13,992 nucleotides of DNA. Source: an uncultured Collinsella sp. (GTDB taxonomy: Bacteria; Actinomycetota; Coriobacteriia; Coriobacteriales; Coriobacteriaceae). Shown here piece after piece: positions 5,926-12,548 of the stretch. The stretch lies in assembly GCA_902496335.1 (NCBI GenBank), contig CABVAO010000042.1, positions 1-13,992 of the forward strand. The letters are read 5' to 3'. Position 1 is the stretch's first letter. Every line of letters starts with the position of its first letter. Below the pieces are notes generated by a model, which made no database searches, was not told the DNA's origin, and saw only the letters and a list, made by a program, of their open reading frames with translations. A program made the position numbers and the translations under genes.

Positions 5926-6069
5926 CGAGCGTGGATTTTCTTCCGTTTGAAATCGAGCGTGGATAATCTCCCACTTTGCCGTGCCATCGAATCCAAAGTG
6001 GCAGATTATCCACGCTCATTCACTAGGCGGAAGATTTTCCACGCTCGTGTGTCCGATAATCCACGCTCG
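5926..6069. repeat. Nested inverted repeats built on GAGCGTGGAT (five copies)
   Basis: Five copies of the core GAGCGTGGA/TCCACGCTC: two forward (from 5926 and 5955) and three reversed (ending 6017, 6047 and 6069). Copies 2 and 3 form 24-nt arms (5955-5978 and 5994-6017) with one mismatch around a 15-nt centre. Copies 1 and 4 form outer 20-nt arms (5926-5945 and 6028-6047) with three mismatches. The whole is therefore a nested palindrome with an extra fifth copy outside. No gene overlaps it. Confidence 0.8.
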
Positions 6070-6100
6070 ATGACGATGACCAACCTCGCCCCGGCCTATG

Positions 6101-6318
6101 TCTCGACCTGTAACAGTAAGAGGGTTATTCCTCCCCTATCTGTTACAGATCGAGATGTTTCGCAGAAACCCCCGCTTACGTCTCATTCTGTAACAGTAAG
6201 AACGGTTTTCAGCCTCTTCGTGTTACGGATCGAGATGTTATCGGCCTTCCCTTGGCAATGTTTCGATCTGTAACTATAAGGAGGGTCTTCAGCCCACTCG
6301 TGTTACGGATCGAGACAA
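6101..6318. repeat. Tandem repeat, exact 80-nt period, each unit a hairpin (2.7 units)
   Basis: Units begin at 6101, 6181 and 6261 (TCTCGACCTG, TCTCATTCTG, TTTCGATCTG). The right arms TGTTAC[AG]GATCGAGA begin at 6141, 6221 and 6301, again exactly 80 nt apart. In the first unit TCTCGACCTGTAACAG pairs with CTGTTACAGATCGAGA (15 of 16 Watson-Crick, one G-U possible). The second and third copies keep the pairing with some changes. The 23-nt loops and 25-nt links between units differ in sequence while lengths stay fixed. The last unit ends after its right arm. Confidence 0.85.
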
Positions 6319-6363
6319 ACCTGAAGCTTGGTTGGCGCCAAACACGCTGACTTATCGACATAA

Positions 6364-6404
6364 ATAGAAACGGGCCCTGTCCCACAAGGGAACAGAGCCC
6401 GAAA
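6364..6404 (-). terminator. Terminator of tRNA-Thr(TGT)
   Basis: Minus strand: stem TTTCGGGCTCTGTTCCC with GGGACAGGGCCCG (6371-6383 with 6388-6401, one G-U and one bulged base), 4-nt loop, followed by TTTCTATTTAT. It starts about 10 nt after the tRNA CCA end. Confidence 0.75.
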
Positions 6405-6410
6405 CTCTCA

Positions 6411-6485
6411 TGGAGCCAGTGACAGGAATCGAACCTGCAACCCACTGATTACAAATCAGTTGCGCTACCGTTGCGCCACACTGGC
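6411..6485 (-). tRNA. tRNA-Thr (anticodon TGT)
   Basis: 75 nt on the minus strand. Acceptor GCCAGTG/CACTGGC, discriminator T, CCA encoded; anticodon stem ACTGA/TCAGT around TTTGTAA gives TGT. It is transcribed alone, with its own promoter and terminator, and divergently from the HTH-kinase gene. Confidence 0.96.
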
Positions 6486-6515
6486 ACACTTGGCGCTTTC
6501 ACGCGAAGCGAGTTA

Positions 6516-6544
6516 AGAATAAAGGAATTGCGGACGGGGCGCAA
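6516..6544 (-). promoter_or_regulatory. Promoter of tRNA-Thr(TGT)
   Basis: Minus strand: TTGCGC (6539-6544), 17-nt spacer, TATTCT (6516-6521), about 30 nt before the tRNA. The boxes are moderate, but position and spacing fit. The 88 nt between it and the inverted repeat at 6633 show nothing clear. Confidence 0.5.
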
Positions 6545-6632
6545 CAGGCCGCACGGCGTTATACAAATATGCAAAATCCAGCAACAACGCGTACCAGGCC
6601 CGTTCATTTCTGTCAGTGCGCCCTCAATCTTA

Positions 6633-6705
6633 AAACCCTTCGCCAGAACGAATAGTTTTAATTACAATTGCTATATATAAAACTATTCGTTCTGGCGAAG
6701 GGTTT
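6633..6705. promoter_or_regulatory. Perfect 28-bp inverted repeat: probable operator/promoter of the HTH-kinase gene
   Basis: Arms 6633-6660 and 6678-6705 are exact reverse complements, separated by a 17-nt AT-rich spacer. Each arm itself contains a smaller dyad, TTCG-N6-CGAA. TATATA/TATAAA sequences at 6672-6681, across the spacer and right arm, could be the -10 box; no good -35 box is visible. The right arm contains the ribosome binding site AAGGG of the gene that starts 5 nt beyond it. A protein bound to both arms would cover promoter and ribosome binding site region; an RNA spanning both arms would hide the ribosome binding site in a 28-bp stem. Function is inferred from position and symmetry. 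Confidence 0.75.
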
Positions 6706-6709
6706 CGCG

Positions 6710-8050
6710 ATGCTTACTACCAAAGAAGCCGCCGAGCTGCTCGGCATCACTCCGCGCAGGGTGCAGGAGCTCATAAAAAACGGAGCACTTGAGGCCCGCA
6801 AGGCTTCTGGTGTATGGCTCATCGACAAAGACAGCGTCGACACGCGACTCCGCTCTGTGACCAAAACGGGGGGACGTCCCCGCCGCGGCCACGGTAAGAG
6901 CGAGATCGCGTTCACCCTCATGAACCGCACGTACGAAGTCGCTCAGCTGGTCTACAGTACATCGCGAAAAGACTTTACCCACATCGGTGCCGACATCGAT
7001 TACGCCCACGCCCCTATTGGAGTATTTGGCCCTAATAGCCCCATATCGCTAGACTCCTTCCGCATCTGGTGGCGCGGCCGCGGTATCCCGCTCGCACGCA
7101 TTGGGCTAGCCTCCCTGCTTGCAGAAGCCGCAGTCGATGTTCCCGATGAACTCGTCCAGCGAAATCTCGGCCTCTCCTTATCCGACCAGTATTGGATTAG
7201 GCCCCAAGGTTCCGGTCTCACCTGGGAGGATATCAATTTCTTCAATAACGCCTTTGATGACGTCTCTCTCAGCATCGCACCCTTCGCCCCAGAGGGAAAA
7301 GCGGCTGCCGCAAAGCCCGATAACACCTCGGACGGCAATCTTCAAAAGTACTGGACGTGCGAGGGCGAACGTCGAATTCTGCATAAGGCAGGAGCGCACC
7401 TGGACCAGGAACCTTATAACGAGCTGGTGGCGACCGCGCTCCACCGTCGCATCCTAAACGCCTGCGATTATGTGCCTTACTCGCTCGAGGGCACGGGCAC
7501 TTCCGCCCTGAGCACATGCGATGTCTTCTTAACTGATGAAGAAGAGTATGTCCCTGCGTTCTATGTAAACCAGCACGCAAACGCAGATGAACGGCTAACC
7601 GACTACGAGCGATATGTAGCAAACTGCGAGGAGCTCGGGGTGACAGGCGTCAAGGATGCCCTTGACCGCATGATCGTATGTGACGACATCATTGCCAACT
7701 ACGATCGTCATTGGCGCAACTTCGGCCTCGTGCGAAACGTAAACACGCAAGCTTGCAGACCTGCCCCCATCTTCGATTCGGGCTCATCGCTCTGGTGCAA
7801 CATATCACTAGAGGAGCTTAGGGCGGGAGAGCACAGTTTTACCAGCGCACAATTTCATTCAAGCCCCGCCAAACAAATGTTGCTCGTCGAGGACATGGGC
7901 TGGTTTGACGGCGACAAACTCGAAGGCTTCGTTGACGAGGCAATCGAGATTCTTTCCAGAAACGACGCGCTCACGGCAAGGCTGCCATATCTAAAAGAGG
8001 CGCTAACGTGGCGCCTCGAAAGAATGATCGACATCGCTGAATGGAGTTAG
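6710..8050 (+). CDS. Excisionase-type HTH / HipA-like kinase fusion protein
   Basis: 446 residues from ATG at 6710, which has AAGGG 7 nt upstream. A start at 6668 would lie inside the inverted repeat and adds residues that fit no domain. Residues 1-47 form a helix-turn-helix of the excisionase/MerR type (L-T-T-K-E-A-A-E-L-L-G-I-T-x-R-R-V-Q-E-L-I-K-x-G). Residues 110-185 hold a family segment with L-G-L-S-L-S-D-Q-Y-W-I-R-P and W-E-D-I-N-F-F-N-N. The kinase-like part follows: K226 in R-I-L-H-K-A-G (candidate ATP lysine), E238 in Y-N-E-L-V-A-T, N330-Y-D332-R-H-W-R-N337-F-G (catalytic loop, compare HipA D-G-H-A-K-N-F) and D356 in P-I-F-D-S-G-S (metal site). All expected catalytic residues are present, so the kinase may be active. 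HipA kinases phosphorylate targets such as GltX or TrpS and are held by HipB; here the DNA-binding part is on the same chain. No separate antitoxin gene is visible. GC content is lower than in neighbouring genes. Confidence 0.75.
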   Translation: MLTTKEAAELLGITPRRVQELIKNGALEARKASGVWLIDKDSVDTRLRSVTKTGGRPRRGHGKSEIAFTLMNRTYEVAQLVYSTSRKDFTHIGADIDYAHAPIGVFGPNSPISLDSFRIWWRGRGIPLARIGLASLLAEAAVDVPDELVQRNLGLSLSDQYWIRPQGSGLTWEDINFFNNAFDDVSLSIAPFAPEGKAAAAKPDNTSDGNLQKYWTCEGERRILHKAGAHLDQEPYNELVATALHRRILNACDYVPYSLEGTGTSALSTCDVFLTDEEEYVPAFYVNQHANADERLTDYERYVANCEELGVTGVKDALDRMIVCDDIIANYDRHWRNFGLVRNVNTQACRPAPIFDSGSSLWCNISLEELRAGEHSFTSAQFHSSPAKQMLLVEDMGWFDGDKLEGFVDEAIEILSRNDALTARLPYLKEALTWRLERMIDIAEWS

Positions 8051-8076
8051 CGAGGCAGCATTGCCCCGCCAACTCC
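8043..8076. terminator. Possible bidirectional hairpin between convergent genes
   Basis: GGAGTT (8043-8048) pairs with AACTCC (8071-8076), with inner GGCA/TGCC pairs. It overlaps the kinase stop codon and precedes the rae1 stop on the other strand. No U-tract follows on either side, so termination here is only a guess from the convergent position. Confidence 0.35.
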
Positions 8077-8077
8077 C

Positions 8078-8755
8078 CTACCTCCCGCGCAGGGCCTTGA
8101 GCTTGGCCAGGGCATCGGGGCTCAGGCGACTGCCCAGAGTCATCTTGATCTGCGGAGCTTCCTCTGCCTCGTGAACGTCGTTATCGATCTGTTTAATCTC
8201 GTCTACCAGCATACGGCTCGAGATGCGCGTAACGCCCTTGCCCATGACGACGGCCTGGATCGTGCCGTCGCTCGATACCACGGAGCACGCGCGACCTTCC
8301 TCACGTGCCTCGATGCAGAGCTTCTGCACCACGGTATCGGCCGAAACACCCGTCGGCGAAAACTCAATGCGCACGCCGCGGGCCGGTAGGTTGGGGCGCT
8401 CGCTGGAGATATTGCCCGCGCCGTCAAACACGATTACGGCCTCGTAACGGCCCTGGGCAAAGGCGGCGACGTCGTTGATGAGGGCGGTGCGCGCCATATC
8501 GTGAACGTCGCTGGAATACGGATCGTCGGAATGGTCGTACACGAGCTTTTCGTAGCGCGGCGTGCAGTGGATCACGTTGTAACCGTCGACCACCAGCAGC
8601 TCAGGCTTATTGGAGTGCACCGTCGAGACTGGGTCGGCGATAGCCTGCGCAAACGCATTGCCGCCCACGCCATAGGTCGCGGCCGAAACAATCGGCTTGG
8701 CCGAGCCCTCGCCAAAGCGCTTGGCCTTGGACTTAGCGCGGTTCTTCTTGGACAT
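8078..8755 (-). CDS. rae1: NYN-domain ribonuclease, Rae1/YacP family
   Basis: 225 residues from ATG at 8753-8755, with GGAG about 6 nt upstream and 3 nt after the rlmB stop. The NYN (PIN-like) domain starts near residue 52 with L-L-V-V-D57-G-Y-N-V-I, followed by V-I-V-F-D111-G-A-G, an F-S-P-T-G-V-S-A-D140 motif and a V-S-S-D163 motif; these acidic residues are the expected metal site. B. subtilis Rae1 enters the ribosomal A site and cuts certain mRNAs during translation. This protein is longer than the about 170 residues of B. subtilis Rae1: residues 1-50 are a basic, probably unstructured extension, and about 30 residues are added at the C-terminus. Position directly after rlmB matches B. 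subtilis yacO-yacP. Family is clear; the exact activity is inferred from it. Confidence 0.85.
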   Translation of the reverse strand: MSKKNRAKSKAKRFGEGSAKPIVSAATYGVGGNAFAQAIADPVSTVHSNKPELLVVDGYNVIHCTPRYEKLVYDHSDDPYSSDVHDMARTALINDVAAFAQGRYEAVIVFDGAGNISSERPNLPARGVRIEFSPTGVSADTVVQKLCIEAREEGRACSVVSSDGTIQAVVMGKGVTRISSRMLVDEIKQIDNDVHEAEEAPQIKMTLGSRLSPDALAKLKALRGR

Positions 8756-8758
8756 GCG

Positions 8759-9679
8759 CTACTCCTCCCCCATGAGCTCGCCGGCATTGCGGCGCAGCCA
8801 CTCAAAGCACAGCGCGGTGGTCGCCTGGGCAACGTTGAGACTCTCGGTCATGCCGCGCTGGGGAAGCTTGGTCAAAAAGTCGCATTTCTCGAGCACCAGG
8901 CGCGAGATGCCGTCGCCCTCGGAGCCCATGACGAGCGCCACGCGGCCCTCGAAGGGAGCATCCCAGCAGCTGCCCTCGGCGTGCTCGGAGGCACCGCCCA
9001 CCCAAAAGCCAGCGGCCTTGAGGTCGTCGAGTGCACGGGCGATATTGGGAACCTGCGCGATAGGCAGGTGCATGACGGCGCCGGCGGAAGTCTTGTAGCT
9101 GCCAACGGTCACGCCGGCAGCGCGCTTGTTGGCAATGATGACGCCCGCCGCGCCCACGACTTCGGCGGAGCGCACGATGGCACCAAAGTTGCCGTCGTCG
9201 GTCACATGGTCGAGCACAACGACAAGCGCCGGACCGTCGCCCGCGCGGTCGAGGATATCGGCAACATCAGCGTAAGGGAAGTTACCAACCTCGAGCGCAA
9301 TGCCCTGGTGAGCGCCATGGCTCGACAGCGCATCGAGCTGCGCACGCGGCACATACTTAATGCGGACACCGGCGGCGTTGAGATCATCGACCAGACGAGA
9401 CAGGGCGGCATCGCGCTCCCCGCCCTCGGCGATGAGCGCACACTTGACGGGAAAGCCGGTACGCAGCGCCTCGGCGGCTGCACGACGACCTTCGATAAAC
9501 TCGCCCTTGGGAGCCTGAACGTTGTCGCGGTTGCGATCGCGCTGCGGACGCGCAGCCTGGGCTTGGGAGCGCTCGCGCTGGCCCTTGGGAGCGGCAGCGC
9601 GGTCGTTGCGGCGAATCGGACGCGAGTCAGAAGCAGCCTGCTTGCCTCCACGCGGTGCACGCTTGCGATTGTCGGCCAT
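8759..9679 (-). CDS. rlmB: 23S rRNA (guanosine-2'-O-)-methyltransferase RlmB/TrmH family
   Basis: 306 residues from ATG at 9677-9679; AGGAGG lies 7 nt upstream. An ATG seven codons earlier would precede that site. Residues 1-57 are a basic, low-complexity tail rich in R, Q and A. Residues 58-135 are the L30e-like substrate-binding domain (G-E-F-I-E-G-R-R-A-A-x-E-A-L). The SPOUT domain has motif 1 D157-H-V-T-D-D-G-N164-F-G-A-I-V-R170, motif 2 M-G-S-E-G-D-G (251-257) and motif 3 L-P-Q-R-G-M-T-E-S-L-N-V-A (272-284), which build the trefoil knot and SAM pocket. The family methylates a 2'-OH of 23S rRNA (Gm2251 in E. coli). It stands between cysS and rae1 as in B. subtilis. Paralogous TrmH enzymes modify other sites, so target specificity is not proven. 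Confidence 0.88.
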   Translation of the reverse strand: MADNRKRAPRGGKQAASDSRPIRRNDRAAAPKGQRERSQAQAARPQRDRNRDNVQAPKGEFIEGRRAAAEALRTGFPVKCALIAEGGERDAALSRLVDDLNAAGVRIKYVPRAQLDALSSHGAHQGIALEVGNFPYADVADILDRAGDGPALVVVLDHVTDDGNFGAIVRSAEVVGAAGVIIANKRAAGVTVGSYKTSAGAVMHLPIAQVPNIARALDDLKAAGFWVGGASEHAEGSCWDAPFEGRVALVMGSEGDGISRLVLEKCDFLTKLPQRGMTESLNVAQATTALCFEWLRRNAGELMGEE

Positions 9680-9722
9680 AAAGTGACCTCCTAAATACAA
9701 CTATCAAACGAAACAAAATAAA

Positions 9723-9754
9723 CGACCGCCCATGAATACTAATTCGGGCGGTCG
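9723..9754 (-). terminator. Terminator-like hairpin upstream of rlmB
   Basis: Perfect 9-bp stem CGACCGCCC/GGGCGGTCG with a 14-nt loop; on the minus strand it is followed by TTTATTTTGTTTCG. It has the form of an intrinsic terminator after cysS, but rlmB starts only 43 nt further on. It may therefore act as an attenuator, or rlmB-rae1 may depend on readthrough. Confidence 0.65.
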
Positions 9755-9757
9755 GTA

Positions 9758-9859
9758 CGGGTTTTCCAAGTGCCCGAGATTGCCGTGAAAGAGGAGCGAC
9801 GCGTACTTGAGTACGCGAGCGACGGTTTGAACGGCAAGGTCGGGTGCTTGGGAAACCCG
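9758..9859. repeat. 102-nt imperfect palindrome between cysS and rlmB
   Basis: The centre is CGCGTACT-TG-AGTACGCG (9800-9817). The outer arms match with mismatches: CGGGTTTTCCAAGTGCCCGA at 9758-9777 against the complement of 9840-9859, and TTGCCGT (9780-9786) against ACGGCAA (9831-9837). The middle parts of the arms pair poorly except for the centre. It starts 7 nt after the cysS stop. No gene overlaps it. Confidence 0.8.
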
Positions 9860-9865
9860 CGGGGA

Positions 9866-11332
9866 TTAGAGAGATTTGATACGAGTGCCGGCGGCGGTAT
9901 CTTCAATCGTCAGGCCCAGGTCCTTGAGCTGGTCGCGGATGGCATCTGCCAGATCCCAGTTCTTGGCGGCACGGGCCTCGGCGCGGGCCTCGAGAATCTT
10001 GGCAGCAGCCTCGTCCACGTCGTCACCCGTGTAGGCAACCAGGCCGGCGGCAACGCCCAGCAGGCCCAGCGGCAGCTCGACCTTGGGCTCGGGAAGCTCG
10101 ACGCCAAACGTATCGAGCAGCTCGGCCAGCGTATCGGCGGCAGCCAGGACTGCGGCCTTGTCGGCAGCATCGCCCGCCTGCTCCAGGTACTGGTTGCACT
10201 CGGTCACAAAGCCAAAGACAGCACCCATGGCACCGGCGGAGTTAAAGTCGTCGTCCATGCACTCCTTAAAGGTGGCACGGGTCTCGGCGGCCTTGGCGGC
10301 AAACGCCTTGGATGCTGCCTCATCGGCATCGGCCGTCGCATGGTTCGCGGCCCAGCGCAGGTTCTCGACCGTACCGGCGATACGCGTGAGCGAGTTCTCG
10401 GCACCCTCCAGGCGCTCCCAAGAAAAGTCGAGCGGCGAGCGATAGCTCGTCTGCAACATCAGCAGACGCAGGGCCGCGGCAGAGTGCTGCTCGAGGACCT
10501 CGGCCAGCGTAAAGAAGTTGCCGAGCGACTTGGACATCTTCTCGCCGTCGACCAGCAGCATGCCCGTGTGCATCCAGGTGTTGGAGAAACCCTGGTGCCA
10601 GGCGCAGGTGGCCTGGGCGCACTCGTTCTCGTGATGCGGGAAGGCAAGGTCGGAGCCGCCGCCATGAATGTCAATCGGAGTGCCCAGGTAGCGGTGTACC
10701 ATGGCGGCGCACTCGGTGTGCCAACCGGGACGGCCCTCGCCCCAGGGGCTCGGCCAGCTGGGCTCGCCGGGCTTGGCGGCCTTCCATAGGGCAAAGTCGA
10801 GCGGGTCGTTCTTGTCCTCGTTCTCCTCGATGCGCGCACCCACCATAAGGTCGTCGATGTTGCGGCCCGAGACTTGGCCGTAGTTGGGATCGCTGCGCAC
10901 GGCAAAGTACACGTCGCCGTTATCGGCGGCATAGGCATGGCCCTGCTCGATGAGTGTCTTGATCATGGCGATCATGGGGCCGATCTCCTTGGTGGCGCGA
11001 GGACGCACATCGGGATCGAGCACGTTGGCGGCGCGCATAACGCCGATAAACTTGTCAGAGAACTCCGTCGCAACCTCGGCGGCGGTACGGCCCTGCTCGT
11101 TGGCGCGCTTGATGATCTTGTCATCGACATCGGTGAGGTTCTGGGCGAATGTGACCTCGTAGCCGCTCGCGATGAGCCAGCGACGAATCACGTCAAAGCT
11201 GATGAACGTGCGGGCGTTGCCGATGTGGATGTTGTCGTAGACCGTGGGGCCGCACACGTACATGCGGACCTTTCCGGACTCGATGGGCTGGAACTCTTCC
11301 TTTTTATGGGTAGCGCTGTTGTAGATACGCAT
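9866..11332 (-). CDS. cysS: Cysteinyl-tRNA synthetase
   Basis: 488 residues, close to the usual 460-490. Class I signatures: H36-I-G-N39 in V-Y-D-N-I-H-I-G-N-A-R-T and K265-M-S-K-S269. The tightly bound zinc that selects cysteine has its four ligands: C27, C208 (in G-W-H-T-E-C), H233 and E237 (in P-H-H-E-N-E-C). The DALR-type helix bundle and a C-terminal anticodon-binding region fill about 320-488. The enzyme joins cysteine to tRNA-Cys. The ATG at 11330-11332 lies 3 nt after the ispF stop, and the AAGGAG used for it includes the last ispF codons, so translation is probably coupled. cysE and gltX, neighbours of cysS in B. subtilis, are missing. Confidence 0.98.
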   Translation of the reverse strand: MRIYNSATHKKEEFQPIESGKVRMYVCGPTVYDNIHIGNARTFISFDVIRRWLIASGYEVTFAQNLTDVDDKIIKRANEQGRTAAEVATEFSDKFIGVMRAANVLDPDVRPRATKEIGPMIAMIKTLIEQGHAYAADNGDVYFAVRSDPNYGQVSGRNIDDLMVGARIEENEDKNDPLDFALWKAAKPGEPSWPSPWGEGRPGWHTECAAMVHRYLGTPIDIHGGGSDLAFPHHENECAQATCAWHQGFSNTWMHTGMLLVDGEKMSKSLGNFFTLAEVLEQHSAAALRLLMLQTSYRSPLDFSWERLEGAENSLTRIAGTVENLRWAANHATADADEAASKAFAAKAAETRATFKECMDDDFNSAGAMGAVFGFVTECNQYLEQAGDAADKAAVLAAADTLAELLDTFGVELPEPKVELPLGLLGVAAGLVAYTGDDVDEAAAKILEARAEARAAKNWDLADAIRDQLKDLGLTIEDTAAGTRIKSL

Positions 11333-11335
11333 TCG

Positions 11336-11830
11336 TTACTCCTTAACGGTTTTCTGTAGCAGGCAGACGGCCCAGGCGCCGATTCCCTCGCCCTGGCCTT
11401 CCCAACCGAGCTTTTCGGTCGTAGTGGCGGCGACGCCCACGTTTTCGACGTCAACACCCAGGGCATGGGCAAGGTTGGCGCGCATGGCATCGCGGTGCGG
11501 GGTGATCTTAGGCTGCTGGCAGGCAATGGTGCAATCGGCATCGACAAACTCGAAGCCCAGCTCGCGCGCATAGTCCATCACGCGAGCGAGCAGCACCATC
11601 GAATCGGCACCCTCATAGGCGGGGTCGGTATCGGGGAATAGCTTGCCGATGTCTCCCCCGCGGCAGGCGCCCAGAATGGCGTCGGCCAAGGCGTGCGCGA
11701 GCACATCGGCATCCGAGTGGCCCAGCAGGCCGCGCTCGTAGGGAATGTCGACACCGCCGATGATACATCGACGCCCCTCCACCAGACGGTGAACGTCGTA
11801 GCCATGGCCAATGTGCAGGTTACTGAACAT
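11336..11830 (-). CDS. ispF: 2-C-methyl-D-erythritol 2,4-cyclodiphosphate synthase
   Basis: 164 residues, normal length. The zinc ligands are present: D12 and H14 in G-H-G-Y-D-V-H-R-L, and H46 in H-S-D-A-D-V-L-A-H. The substrate-binding D-A-D-C-T-I segment and the C-terminal A-T-T-T-E-K-L-G-W-E-G-Q-G-E-G-I motif follow. IspF makes the cyclic diphosphate in the non-mevalonate (MEP) route to isoprenoids; it works as a trimer in the cytoplasm. The gene overlaps the end of ispD by 11 nt, as expected for two steps of one pathway, although the intermediate IspE is not in this window. The start has a GAGGA site about 7 nt upstream inside ispD. Confidence 0.97.
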   Translation of the reverse strand: MFSNLHIGHGYDVHRLVEGRRCIIGGVDIPYERGLLGHSDADVLAHALADAILGACRGGDIGKLFPDTDPAYEGADSMVLLARVMDYARELGFEFVDADCTIACQQPKITPHRDAMRANLAHALGVDVENVGVAATTTEKLGWEGQGEGIGAWAVCLLQKTVKE

Positions 11831-12548
11831 GGGGAAGGTCCTCTCCCTCGGCCATGCGACCGAGCAGAATCGCGGTTACGGGACGCAGGTCCTCGGGCAC
11901 CGTCACCTTAAGGTTATCGCGCGGGCTCTGGACACAGCGGACGCGCCCGCCCATGCGCTCGACCAGCGACGAATCATCGGTGCCGATAAAGCCCTCGGCA
12001 ATGGCTGCAGCGTGGGCGCGCTTCATAGCATCGACGCTAAAGATCTGCGGCGTCTGCGCAGCCCAGTACAGCTCGCGCGGCGGCGTCTCGACGATGTTGT
12101 CGCCATCGACGATCTTGAGCGTGTCGATCGCGGGCTGACCGCACACGACACCGTCGAGGGCGCGGTCGCCCACAAGCACGTCGATCGCGTGGTCGATGGC
12201 CTCGGTCGTAATGAGCGGACGAGCACCATCGTGAATGGCAACGTATTCAAAGCCCGCCGGAACCGCATGCACGCCGGCACGGGTGGAATCCTGGCGGATA
12301 TCGCCGGCATCGGCAAAGCTGATGGGCGTGTCATAGTCAAACGGGTCGATGGCCAGGCGGCGCATCTCGGCACGACGCTCGGCAGGGCAAACCACGACGA
12401 TGTGGCCGACCTTATCGCTCCGATCGAACGCGCGGATGGACCAGCTCATAAGCGGACGGCCCGCCACGTTAACGAGCTGCTTGCCACCGGGGTTACCAAA
12501 GCGCTGGCCGCTGCCACCGGCAACGACCACGGCGCATACGGGCGCCAT
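11820..12548 (-). CDS. ispD: 2-C-methyl-D-erythritol 4-phosphate cytidylyltransferase
   Basis: 242 residues. The nucleotidyltransferase signature A-G-G-S-G-Q-R-F-G with the following G-K-Q-L is at residues 10-25; then H-D-G-A-R-P, P-A-I-D-T-L-K, T-P-Q-I-F, T-D-D-S-S-L-V-E and N-L-K-V-T-V-P-E-D-L. These build the CTP and methylerythritol phosphate sites. IspD activates MEP with CTP in isoprenoid synthesis. The usual P-K-Q of the first motif is G-K-Q here; the lysine is kept. The ATG overlaps the disA stop by one base (TAATG), and the C-terminus overlaps ispF, so disA-ispD-ispF is translated as a chain. Confidence 0.97.
   Translation of the reverse strand: MAPVCAVVVAGGSGQRFGNPGGKQLVNVAGRPLMSWSIRAFDRSDKVGHIVVVCPAERRAEMRRLAIDPFDYDTPISFADAGDIRQDSTRAGVHAVPAGFEYVAIHDGARPLITTEAIDHAIDVLVGDRALDGVVCGQPAIDTLKIVDGDNIVETPPRELYWAAQTPQIFSVDAMKRAHAAAIAEGFIGTDDSSLVERMGGRVRCVQSPRDNLKVTVPEDLRPVTAILLGRMAEGEDLPHVQ

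Noticed and set aside
5604..5996. 130-codon minus-strand frame between the tRNA genes and the repeats
   Set aside because: It covers the tRNA-Tyr promoter and the repeat arms, its N-terminus is repeat sequence, it has no clear ribosome binding site and no recognisable domain.
5947..6273. 108-codon plus-strand frame across the two repeat families
   Set aside because: The translation is made of repeat sequence (recurring variants of DNPR/DYPR); explained by the repeats, not by coding.
6101..6318. CRISPR array
   Set aside because: Repeats are 80 nt apart as long imperfect hairpins with variable arms; no short identical repeats with uniform spacers and no cas genes.
6411..6485. tRNA-Thr(TGT) as integration site for the HTH-kinase gene
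   Set aside because: The kinase gene is on the 5' side of the tRNA, no duplicated tRNA 3' end was found, and no integrase is present.
6633..6705. Invertible promoter (phase-variation switch)
   Set aside because: The 17-nt spacer is far too short for known invertible segments and no recombinase gene is near; an operator is more likely.
6668..6709. Upstream ATG start of the HTH-kinase gene (14 extra residues)
   Set aside because: It lies inside the inverted repeat without a ribosome binding site; the start at 6710 has AAGGG at good spacing and begins directly with the HTH.
8501..9694. 397-codon plus-strand frame opposite rae1 and rlmB
   Set aside because: Shadow frame; the minus-strand proteins have complete family motifs.
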